Source: Mucilaginibacter sp. KACC 22063
GTDB lineage: Bacteria > Bacteroidota > Bacteroidia > Sphingobacteriales > Sphingobacteriaceae
Length of the DNA stretch: 64,000 bases
Direction of reading: 5' to 3'
Assembly: GCF_028736115.1 (NCBI RefSeq)
Contig: NZ_CP117877.1
Location: 1,984,001 to 2,048,000 of the forward strand
In this document: positions 56,438 through 63,952 of the stretch, piece after piece
Numbering within the stretch: the first letter of the stretch is position 1
Layout: each line of letters starts with the position of its first letter
Made by a program: the position numbers and the translations under genes
The notes under the pieces: generated by a model
The model's input: only the letters and a program-made list of their open reading frames with translations
Told to the model about the DNA's origin: nothing
Databases searched by the model: none

Positions 56438-57172
56438 ATGCACATCGTTAAGTTTTTTCCAAAGGAGCGAATCAGTGGTCGAAGCCGGCTTATCTTATCA
56501 GCATTGTTCAGATTACCAGGCATATTTGTAAGCTTTCTGTTTTGTTTGTCCATAGTGTCCTGCGGTGGAAATCCCGTTGATACATCAAGAAAAACTAAAC
56601 AAACGCAAGACAGCTTAAAAGACGTTCAGAAAAGGGTATCACGATCCCAACAGGATAGCCGGAAAGCTCAGAACGGTAACACAGTCATAGAAGTTATGGC
56701 TGAAAAAGACATCCTCCTGAACGGGAGACTCAAACGTTATTTCACTTTAAATGAGTTTACGTCGGTACTCGGTAAACCGGACAGTTCGCAACTACTAAGC
56801 GACATAGAACCCTGTACAAATATTTTTCAGGAAGCCGATGGTTCAGTGGATCCTGAGGTGAAGTATCTTTATAAGAATGGTTCGAGGTTTGAATGTTCGC
56901 AGCGTAAAGTTGCTATTGACGAGATAAGATTTGAAAAAGGTGATTTTTTAGTTTTTAAGAACCACACGCTTAATAAAAATACAACAATGGCCGATCTACG
57001 CAGGATATTTCCTAACGCTGCTAAACATATCGGCATAATGGATGTAGCCGGTGAGGGCAAACTGCAGGTGTTGCAGTTGAGAGAAGATGATGACAATGTG
57101 TCTGACGGGCACATTAACCTTTTCATTAAGAATGGAAAACTATATTTTATGCATTGGTGGTTTCCGTGTTAG
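56438..57172 (+). CDS. lipoprotein, unknown
   Basis: 245 residues from the ATG at 56438; a frame extension to an ATG at 56357 adds 27 residues with no signal character and would sit in the divergent promoter region, so the later start is preferred. A hydrophobic stretch (LPGIFVSFLFCLSIVSC) ends in a lipobox Cys. The mature part has a Gln/Arg/Lys/Ser-rich linker, then GRLKRYFTLNEFTSVLGKPD and TTMADLRRIFPNAAK, a pattern seen in small secreted proteins with a KPD/FP motif pair. Function unknown. Confidence 0.6.
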   Translation: MHIVKFFPKERISGRSRLILSALFRLPGIFVSFLFCLSIVSCGGNPVDTSRKTKQTQDSLKDVQKRVSRSQQDSRKAQNGNTVIEVMAEKDILLNGRLKRYFTLNEFTSVLGKPDSSQLLSDIEPCTNIFQEADGSVDPEVKYLYKNGSRFECSQRKVAIDEIRFEKGDFLVFKNHTLNKNTTMADLRRIFPNAAKHIGIMDVAGEGKLQVLQLREDDDNVSDGHINLFIKNGKLYFMHWWFPC

Positions 57173-57202
57173 AACCCAATAAACTATTTGATTGCTGACC
57201 AT

Positions 57203-58048
57203 ATGATCGGAAAAATTTTTAGCACTGTAGTTTATTTAGTTATGCTTACAGCCATCGCTAATGCCAAGTCGTTTGAATTGGCATCTGTTGAAGAGAGTAA
57301 ACCATTTAGCTTGCGCATTTATTGCACCGATGAAGGAAAAGCAGCCCTAGTTCAGTATAAGGGCAAAACCGGCTATTTAGCTTTAAGGCTAAAAAAGTTC
57401 ACAACCAGCGTGCTAACAAATACAAATAAGCTGCCTGAAGGATATTATTATGAGTGGGATGAATTGATGAATGGAAAGATTACGGGGAGCTATGGGGTAG
57501 TAGAACAATCAGGCAAGATAACAGACGCCTGGTACGTGCGTAATAAAGATGGCAGGCGGTTTAAATTGACAGGGTCTGCTAAAAATGACTCACCCGACGA
57601 AATTCAAAAATATCTCCTCCACAACGTACTCATCACTTTTGCTTGGACGAGTGCAGATGATCAATTCATGTTTACTTATCCGGATGGTAAGGTCATCACA
57701 CCTAATTTCCTTTCACTGGATGCGCCGGACGCAAGGAGATCATGTTATATCAAAGATTACAATTTTGATGGCTATGACGACGTAGCATTTTCGGTTCCGG
57801 ATGCCGGCATGGGTGTTTATCAAACCTTTAACATCTGGCTGTATGATCCCTCAACAAAACGTTTTAAGGAATTGCAGGAAAGTAAGGACGCCCGCGCAAA
57901 ATGTTCATGTCTTTGTGATGTAACGCTGAATCCCAAGGAAAAACTTTTGTACACCGCTTGCCGGGGCGGCGCTAGTTGGTGGCAGGATATTTACCGCATA
58001 AATAAAAATAACCAATTGATCTGGCTACGCTCTTCAGAGAAAAGATAA
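57203..58048 (+). CDS. secreted protein, XAC2610-like (FG-GAP-type) C-terminal half
   Basis: 281 residues from ATG 57203 (a TTG at 57188 would add five). Signal peptide IFSTVVYLVMLTAIANA. The second half contains IKDYNFDGYDDVAFSVPDAG and FNIWLYDPSTKRFKELQE, the DxNxDGxxD calcium-loop-like text of XAC2610-related proteins. Its function is unknown. It lies 30 bases after the preceding lipoprotein gene and 6 before the next. Confidence 0.68.
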   Translation: MIGKIFSTVVYLVMLTAIANAKSFELASVEESKPFSLRIYCTDEGKAALVQYKGKTGYLALRLKKFTTSVLTNTNKLPEGYYYEWDELMNGKITGSYGVVEQSGKITDAWYVRNKDGRRFKLTGSAKNDSPDEIQKYLLHNVLITFAWTSADDQFMFTYPDGKVITPNFLSLDAPDARRSCYIKDYNFDGYDDVAFSVPDAGMGVYQTFNIWLYDPSTKRFKELQESKDARAKCSCLCDVTLNPKEKLLYTACRGGASWWQDIYRINKNNQLIWLRSSEKR

Positions 58049-58054
58049 AGCCTT

Positions 58055-58984
58055 ATGAACAGAATGAAAAAGCCCTTAGCCGACATCTTATACATTTCAA
58101 CAACGTGCTTACTTTTACTCATTTCATGCGGAAAGCGGGAATACAAGGGGTACATTTATGACAACGAAAAGCATGTCCCATTAAAGGGTGTTATCGTGAA
58201 ATATCACGGCCAACAAGTTAAGTCTGATAAAAATGGATACTTTGTTGTTGAAGATAATGATGCGGTTTCCGATGATATCACCTTTTCTAAAAATGGATAC
58301 ATACCGGACACCTCAGAAACGATCATCATTCATTCGGGTGAACAGATGACCGAACGCTTCAGAAACGGCCATGATACCATTTTTCTTTTACCAATACCAA
58401 AAGTACAATTACAAAATAATGAGCGAGACTTATCAAAGTCCGCAACCATTAAATGGCCAATTACGTCTCAACAATTTCAAAAGTTTTATAAGAAAAATCC
58501 GCAAACCAGGGAATACACTTTGGTAGTTCCTTCGGGATATGACCTCAAAATTTATGCTGATACCGGAACACACTTTCAGGAAAGTCCTTTTGGGTATGAG
58601 ATAAAACCTGGCGGCCGGTATCTGACAGCAGCTAGATTTCAACTTTCAGGGACGGATTGCAAGATCATCGTTTACAATGTAACCGGCGAGAATGATAGCC
58701 CTGTCTTAAATATTCAACTCAACAGCTACAATAAGGAAGGCCAACTACAAGATGCGTTACTTTTGGACAGTCGGTTCATTTTTGAAGTTGAATACTATCG
58801 GGATTTTAGGATCGAAGAAACAGGAATTATCAAACTAAAATTACATCAGATTGAACACTACACCTACAATGAGCAGGGCGACATAACAGGATATATAAAA
58901 GATCCGCAAGTGGAAAGTTCATCGGTAACTTACCAATTACAAGCCGATAGAAAATTTCGGAAAGTTGATCGTTTAAATGACTAA
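58055..58984 (+). CDS. lipoprotein with carboxypeptidase-regulatory-like domain
   Basis: 309 residues with a lipoprotein signal (ADILYISTTCLLLLISC). The mature N terminus YKGYIYDNEKHVPLKGVIVK and KSDKNGYFVVEDND forms the beta-sandwich of CarboxypepD_reg-like domains; the rest (PSGYDLKIYADTGTHFQESP) is beta-rich without a known motif. Cotranscribed with the two genes before it. Confidence 0.65.
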   Translation: MNRMKKPLADILYISTTCLLLLISCGKREYKGYIYDNEKHVPLKGVIVKYHGQQVKSDKNGYFVVEDNDAVSDDITFSKNGYIPDTSETIIIHSGEQMTERFRNGHDTIFLLPIPKVQLQNNERDLSKSATIKWPITSQQFQKFYKKNPQTREYTLVVPSGYDLKIYADTGTHFQESPFGYEIKPGGRYLTAARFQLSGTDCKIIVYNVTGENDSPVLNIQLNSYNKEGQLQDALLLDSRFIFEVEYYRDFRIEETGIIKLKLHQIEHYTYNEQGDITGYIKDPQVESSSVTYQLQADRKFRKVDRLND

Positions 58985-59221
58985 AACATTTTATTTCCCG
59001 AAAAACCGGGCAGTAGCCATGGTGTGATTGCTCAAAAACACCAAAACGGCACCTCAGATCCATACGTGACTTGTAAGTTTATATCAATTAGGAAGATAAG
59101 GGATTGCTTCGAGCCCGACCAGGCGCATATTTTTAAATGGCGGAGTAATTATCTTTTGGAGGTTTACTCTATTGCAAGTCGATACCAGAATTAGGTATAA
59201 TCAAAATAATGAAGTAATGTG

Positions 59222-59252
59222 GATAATGTTCAGTTATCCTTTATTGATAGCA
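59222..59252. repeat. 31-bp direct repeat, copy 2
   Basis: Identical to 46243-46273. It lies in a 775-base gene-free stretch (58985-59759) that otherwise contains only the palindrome at 59442 and AT-rich sequence. Confidence 0.7.
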
Positions 59253-59441
59253 TGTATTGTTCGATCATTCAGCATATCGAACGGATTTGGAAATCGAAGT
59301 AGCCAATCAGTTAAAATCTGTTTCTAACCCAGCCTCAGGAGTATAACCATAACTTGCTTTAAACTGCTTTGAAATATCGGATGTAGCTCGCTGCCGGGCC
59401 AATTGAACCTTGGAAAGAATGCTGTTCAATTTTTTTTGAGG

Positions 59442-59482
59442 TTAGTACCATAGGTCACCGAAGGTGAACTCTATGGTACTAA
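59442..59482. repeat. 41-bp palindrome (hairpin or operator)
   Basis: TTAGTACCATAG and CTATGGTACTAA form a perfect 12-bp outer stem; GTCACC and GGTGAA(C) continue it inside with two unpaired bases, leaving a GAA tip. No T-run follows. It lies 280 bases upstream of the HEPN gene and may be a regulator site, the end of a lost insertion element or a folded RNA. Confidence 0.55.
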
Positions 59483-59759
59483 ATCCACATCACTTTTGTG
59501 CCCTGCTGGCCAAAATAAGCGATTTTGGAGCGGTATGATGTTTATACCATTGGGTTTTAGGTATAGAATAAGAATTTAACTTTTCAGGCAGGAAAGGAGA
59601 TAGTTGCTTTATTATGCTATTATTTAATTATGACCACGCATATTATTTGAGGTTTTATCGGTCTATTACTTATACTTTTTAAGATATGATTTTTACGTTA
59701 TCCTAAGTATTGAAGCTACATCTCTCTTCAAAAGCCGAAGCATACTACTATATTTGAGT

Positions 59760-60359
59760 ATGTTGTCAGAAGAACAAAAGCAGCATTTTGCATCACTTCG
59801 GGTTGAAATACTTGACTTGGATGTTTGTGTGAACTTTTTCATACGGAAGTATAATCGTTTCGCGTATTTGTGGCAGGAAACCAGCCGGGCATTTATCTTG
59901 GAAGAAATGATCGCTTTGCGGTATCTGGAGAATGGCATCATTTTGCATTTGACCAATCTTGACGATGATAGTTCCAAATATTCGTTCCGGGAGGCTTATG
60001 CGGTTTACGCCCGCAGCAATATCAGTCCTACAGCTGCCCGGGAATTGAAGGAAACCTTAAAAACGTTTCGAAAAAACTTAAACGAATTAAAAAGCGAGCA
60101 TCGCAATAAACGCATTGGCCACCTTAATTATGATGAAGACCTGAATTTTGACGAGTTTTTAGACTTTGAAAATCACTTATTGCCTTTGATTTTAGAAGCC
60201 AATGAGATCGCCGACAAGCTATGGGGTGAAAAAATCGTGGTTCGCTTTCGCTTGGGCTCAATGGAAGGGACACTCGATTTCAAAGAAAAAATTCAAGAGT
60301 TAAAAAGAAATACCAAATTGCTCTCGGGATTTTATTCCAATCGCCTGATGAGCGACTAA
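59760..60359 (+). CDS. small HEPN-domain protein (AbiU2-like)
   Basis: About 199 residues from the ATG at 59760 (a TTG two codons earlier lies within a TATATTTG box). Almost all-helical. The C-terminal half contains FRKNLNELKSEHRNKRIGHL, where Arg and His in RNKRIGH give the R-x(4-6)-H signature of HEPN RNase domains, and the following DEFLDFENHLLPLILEANE is usual for the AbiU2-type subgroup known from abortive infection. Its stop is 4 bases from the start of the GGCT/nuclease gene, so the two are made together. It could be the toxin, or the partner, of a two-gene conflict system. Confidence 0.72.
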   Translation: MLSEEQKQHFASLRVEILDLDVCVNFFIRKYNRFAYLWQETSRAFILEEMIALRYLENGIILHLTNLDDDSSKYSFREAYAVYARSNISPTAARELKETLKTFRKNLNELKSEHRNKRIGHLNYDEDLNFDEFLDFENHLLPLILEANEIADKLWGEKIVVRFRLGSMEGTLDFKEKIQELKRNTKLLSGFYSNRLMSD

Positions 60360-60363
60360 CTTA

Positions 60364-62403
60364 ATGATCATGGCAGTAACTATCGGAATTATTGCCTATG
60401 GCTCTTTGATCGATGAGCCAGGCGAAGAGATCGGACCTTTGATTGTTCTGCGAATTGCGTGTCAGACGCCATTCAGTATCGAATATGCGAGGTTAAGCAG
60501 TACCCGCAATGATGCGCCAACGCTCATTCCGGTTGCGGACGGTGGCGCGCCTGTCAACGCACAAATTCTAGTTTTAAAGACTGGTGTGACACTGGAGCAA
60601 GCCGAGGATATGTTATGGCGGAGAGAAACTCGCCAAAAAGGCAAAAGCAAACCTTACCCCAGATCTAAGGCACCCGGTAAAAATGCGGTTAGTGTGATAC
60701 GGGTAGCAAACTTCGAAGGTATTGATCAGGTGATTTATACGTCCATTCCATCCAACATTGGGGTCAATTCGCCGCAGATATTAGCAGGCTTCGCCGTTCA
60801 GTCTATTTTAGAAGAGGCGGGCAACAAAGGCCTGGATGGGGTACGGTATCTAAGGAATGCCATCAAAAACGGTATCCAAACACCATTGACCGAAGCCTAC
60901 GCAGGCGAAATATTTAAGCATACGGTAACAGACAATTTGGATGCAGCCATTGAAAAGCTGGACGCTTTACGGCCGGCACGATTGGCCAGAGCAGCCGCCA
61001 TGGCTGAATTTGAAAAAGAAGTGATCGAGATCGCTGACCTTATCTGCGAGTACGGCATGAAGAAAACCGTCGCTACGCAGGCCAAAACGTATGAGGAATT
61101 TCAGGCCGAAATCAAAGCCAACAAAGACACTTTTATTACCAACGTACACGAGGGTTTCAAATTAGCGCAGGACAAAATTCTGGCTAAAATGTTGGCACTA
61201 GAAACGACTGCCGATGCTTTAGACTCGGAATTAAGGACTTTAAACCGCAAAAAAGATAAACCGCGGGTTGATGAGTTGGAAGATCAGCTCACTTTGATTC
61301 ATCATCAGGAAGCAGTGCTGCGGCATTTGGTTGACACCATTGCCTGGCAACTTATTAAAGGCCAATTGTATATTGCCAGAAGACTTTATCATGGTGTCAA
61401 GGGCGAAAAGAAGTTATTGAAATCAAATATTGAGTCGGTCATTGCAGCGGCGAAGGAACTTAACAAAGATCCCTTGGCATTCGCGCTGATCACTGACCTT
61501 TCAGCTTATATCCAGGCCGGCGATATTTTAATGACGGACGGTAAAGCTGCATTGCATTTTGTCGAAGTCAAGCAAGGGAAAAAAAATCATGAGATTTTAA
61601 AGGTGATGGACGATTTGTTCAAATCTGATAAGTCCATGGAAGAAATTTTCAAGGATACCAAACTCGATAACAAGGGCATTCAACAACTAGACCGTAACCT
61701 CAAACAAGTCGGCGAAATGTTTTCCTTGATGGAAATCCTAAGTACGGATAAAGGCAAAGATTCCTCGGGTAAGCCGGTTAGGATCATTACGCCACAAGAA
61801 GAAACCCCTTTATTTCGTGACCGCTTGCATGCCTTATATGAACAACTAAAAACGCGCAATATGTGGGCTTACGATGTGATCGAAAAATGTCTGCATGTCG
61901 CTTTATATAAAGGCTCCTTCCGGCACCTCGGTCCATTAATTTTAAAATCGCTGGGCGACCATCATGGCGGAAAGTACATAATCGTAGACTTCATATCCAT
62001 CATCAAATCCTTACACCGACCCTTGCTTTTCCTGCCATTCCCCAAACACTTTCTCTTTGATATTCTATTCGGCCGTATCAAGCTATTTTTTATGCTCGAA
62101 CTGGAACCGTATATGCAGCTATTTGAAGCATTCGACATGAAAGCCGAATGGTTATCTAAAAAGGAAACAATGAAAACCGTCGAAGGCCAAAAAGACCACG
62201 GCGCATTCATCTTTAACCACCAAGCCATCCAAGTCACCCACAACACTACCCAACAAGATTCGGTGATCGCTACCGGACTATTCGGCAAAATGTTCTTCGA
62301 ACACATCTTACCGTCGTATACGGCCTACACGCAAAGCTATTTTCTGGTCAACGACGAGGGAGCTGAAGCGCCTACTTCCAATAATGATCAAGTAACAAAG
62401 TAA
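60364..62403 (+). CDS. GGCT-like domain fused to a PD-(D/E)XK nuclease-like domain
   Basis: 679 residues (the ATG of MAVTIG, two codons later, may be the true start). Residues ~3-120 resemble gamma-glutamylcyclotransferase/AIG2-like folds: IGIIAYGSLIDEPGEEIGPL is the glycine-rich loop and IEYARLSSTRNDAPTLIPV follows. Residues ~200-370 are helical with coiled-coil character (ALDSELRTLNRKKDKPRVDE). Residues ~380-410 read AGDILMTDGKAALHFVEVKQ: Asp387, Glu401 and Lys403 fit the D...E-x-K core of PD-(D/E)XK nucleases. The last ~200 residues are of unknown fold with aromatic-rich helices. No signal peptide. It forms an operon with the small HEPN gene. I know no described system with this pair. Confidence 0.7.
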   Translation: MIMAVTIGIIAYGSLIDEPGEEIGPLIVLRIACQTPFSIEYARLSSTRNDAPTLIPVADGGAPVNAQILVLKTGVTLEQAEDMLWRRETRQKGKSKPYPRSKAPGKNAVSVIRVANFEGIDQVIYTSIPSNIGVNSPQILAGFAVQSILEEAGNKGLDGVRYLRNAIKNGIQTPLTEAYAGEIFKHTVTDNLDAAIEKLDALRPARLARAAAMAEFEKEVIEIADLICEYGMKKTVATQAKTYEEFQAEIKANKDTFITNVHEGFKLAQDKILAKMLALETTADALDSELRTLNRKKDKPRVDELEDQLTLIHHQEAVLRHLVDTIAWQLIKGQLYIARRLYHGVKGEKKLLKSNIESVIAAAKELNKDPLAFALITDLSAYIQAGDILMTDGKAALHFVEVKQGKKNHEILKVMDDLFKSDKSMEEIFKDTKLDNKGIQQLDRNLKQVGEMFSLMEILSTDKGKDSSGKPVRIITPQEETPLFRDRLHALYEQLKTRNMWAYDVIEKCLHVALYKGSFRHLGPLILKSLGDHHGGKYIIVDFISIIKSLHRPLLFLPFPKHFLFDILFGRIKLFFMLELEPYMQLFEAFDMKAEWLSKKETMKTVEGQKDHGAFIFNHQAIQVTHNTTQQDSVIATGLFGKMFFEHILPSYTAYTQSYFLVNDEGAEAPTSNNDQVTK

Positions 62404-62524
62404 TCAGACGGACGAGTTGAATTATTAATTGGTTATGCTTTAGTCTCCTTTTCATTTTTTAGCGCGCTGAAGTGACAGTGCGTTACAAAAATGTTTCGGG
62501 ATTATCAATCAGGGTAGTTGCGTG

Positions 62525-62538
62525 GGGTTGCGCAACCC
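62525..62538. repeat. 14-bp perfect palindrome
   Basis: GGGTTGCGCAACCC lies 3 bases beyond the stop of the minus-strand gene that follows and between two convergent genes. Without a loop it cannot form a good terminator stem by itself, although the centre GCGC could open; it may be a site for a dimeric protein. Confidence 0.4.
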
Positions 62539-62540
62539 TG

Positions 62541-63260
62541 CTATTTGCCCAGGTCTTTTTTATCTTTTTGAACCGTTTGCAGGATGTGAATGAGTTTGCC
62601 TTGAATATGGTCGATACTTTTCGCGTCGGGGTTATCCATATTATTTTTAACGCTGTCAGCGCTGATTTGGTTGGCTTTGCTGGTTTCAAACGCTGCGGCT
62701 ATAAAGCGGTGAACTTCGGTTTTCGTTTTTTGATCGAATATGTCTTCATCCATGAGCAGGCGGAATAAATAGGACAGTTGTGGTACGGTCAGCTTTGTTT
62801 TAAGTTTAGGGAAATTGACGGGTGAAATAATCGTCTGGGCTTCAATAAAGGTCAGCGCTTCGCTCAGGAAATGACCGTAGAAATAGTTATAAAAAGCATA
62901 GCGGATCGTAGTCGAAGCCGGGTTCACGCCTGGCTGTAAGCTCTCCTTGAACGTTTCGGGTTCACTGGCCAAGATCTCGTGTAATTCAGCTTTGATAAAA
63001 GCATACGGATCAACCGTGTCCCAAACATCAGTCTGATATTGCGTCAGCCAGTCGTCCAGGTCGGCTATGGTAACTTGTGCGTGTTTCAAATGATTTTCAC
63101 AGTCGAGCGTCAGTCGTTTCAGGTAAGATTTACGCGCAGGTTCGTCCAGTATGATCAGGTTTTCCAGAATCTCCTGCTGAAGATAAGTGAAATGGGTCTT
63201 CCAGCGATCAACCGCCGTGATCACTGCTTCGCGGTATGGGTAATTGTAAGTAAAAGACTG
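62541..63260 (-). CDS. mobile-element protein of unknown function, N terminus probably truncated
   Basis: About 240 residues to a limit near 63260; the frame stays open to 63422, but that part is the shadow of the cassette gene on the other strand and has no protein character. Coding text begins NYPYREAVITAVDRWKTHFT without a normal start codon, so the original N terminus seems lost at the junction with the cassette. The C-terminal part (LTVPQLSYLFRLLMDEDIFD, TEVHRFIAAAFETSKANQIS) is of a kind often met in Bacteroidota conjugative elements, possibly helix-turn-helix like. Function not known. Confidence 0.55.
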   Translation of the reverse strand, partial: QSFTYNYPYREAVITAVDRWKTHFTYLQQEILENLIILDEPARKSYLKRLTLDCENHLKHAQVTIADLDDWLTQYQTDVWDTVDPYAFIKAELHEILASEPETFKESLQPGVNPASTTIRYAFYNYFYGHFLSEALTFIEAQTIISPVNFPKLKTKLTVPQLSYLFRLLMDEDIFDQKTKTEVHRFIAAAFETSKANQISADSVKNNMDNPDAKSIDHIQGKLIHILQTVQKDKKDLGK

Positions 63261-63261
63261 T

Positions 63262-63576
63262 ATGAGCACTAAGCCGGTTTTTAACCTTGATACAACGGTA
63301 AGGCTTGTTAGTGACCTTAGCAAGAAAATCGCACAGCGTGACAAGCTAAAGGCTACCATTGATAACCTTGATACGTTTACCATCGCCTCAAACGAGGACG
63401 GGGATGTAACAGGTACTAACAAATTCTACCGTTGCGAATTAACGATAACAGACGATGAGGGTAACGAGTTCGTGACCAAAAACGCCTACATTATTGATCA
63501 CGTTGCGCAGTATGTAAATAGCCTTTGCGTTGAAAAGCTGGCAGAGATCGAAGCCGAAATTGTAATTCCCTCTTAA
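63262..63576 (+). CDS. first protein of DUF932 cassette, copy 2
   Basis: 104 residues; corresponds to the C-terminal domain of the 195-residue protein of copy 1: QRDKLKATIDNLDTF, YRCELTITDDEGNEFVTKN and YVNSLCVEKLAEIEAEIVIP match in order, with a similar end (IVIPS/IVLPQ). The low-complexity N-terminal half of copy 1 is absent. A TAA lies in frame just upstream, so the ATG at 63262 is the real start. Confidence 0.8.
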   Translation: MSTKPVFNLDTTVRLVSDLSKKIAQRDKLKATIDNLDTFTIASNEDGDVTGTNKFYRCELTITDDEGNEFVTKNAYIIDHVAQYVNSLCVEKLAEIEAEIVIPS

Positions 63577-63585
63577 GCTGAAAAT

Positions 63586-63618
63586 AACGCCCTATGTATC
63601 AGCGGCACATAGGGCGTT
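63586..63618 (+). terminator. hairpin between genes 1 and 2 of cassette copy 2
   Basis: AACGCCCTATGT pairs perfectly with ACATAGGGCGTT over 12 bp around a 9-base loop, followed by CTAAATTTTTAA. Position matches the hairpin of copy 1 although the sequence differs. Confidence 0.7.
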
Positions 63619-63647
63619 CTAAATTTTTAACCTCAAAAATTTAAGTC

Positions 63648-63776
63648 ATGTTAGAATTATTCATTGAACTAACCAACCAAATATTTTGGTTTGGCTACGC
63701 CCAGCAGTTGGCAGTTTCCGACCCTGCATTATATCAATTTGAATTTAACGAGTTTTTGAACGCTTACAGCAATTAG
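63648..63776 (+). CDS. 42-residue cassette protein, copy 2
   Basis: MLELFIELTNQIFWFGYAQQ, ending LNAYSN. Same length as the copy-1 protein and the first 14 residues differ at one place only; the second half diverges but keeps aromatic and acidic positions. Conservation at protein level with DNA divergence argues for a real gene. Confidence 0.75.
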   Translation: MLELFIELTNQIFWFGYAQQLAVSDPALYQFEFNEFLNAYSN

Positions 63777-63779
63777 GTT

Positions 63780-63947
63780 ATGCAGGACACCATTTTTTTA
63801 TTAATCAAAGCGACCATAGCCACCAAGCATAAAAACGTGCATGAGGCTATTGCGGAGTTACAGGGCAAAGCAAAATTATCTATTAGCGACACCAAAAATG
63901 TAAAGGTCATTTCTACTCAATTAATGGATTACAAATTAAAATCTTAA
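63780..63947 (+). CDS. 55-residue cassette protein, copy 2
   Basis: MQDTIFLLIKATIATKHKN followed by VHEAIAELQG and SDTKNVKVIST. Homologue of the 56-residue protein of copy 1, in the same place between the 42-residue gene and the DUF932 gene. Confidence 0.72.
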   Translation: MQDTIFLLIKATIATKHKNVHEAIAELQGKAKLSISDTKNVKVISTQLMDYKLKS

Positions 63948-63952
63948 ACATC

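Noticed and set aside
59749..59756. TATATTTG just before the HEPN gene as its -7 promoter element
   Set aside because: It matches the consensus but overlaps the alternative TTG start, would give a leaderless mRNA and has no TTTG at -33.
63262..63422. N-terminal extension of the minus-strand gene at 62541 up to 63422
   Set aside because: The extension overlaps the cassette gene on the plus strand, which has a homologue elsewhere in the window; the extension has no protein-like character.
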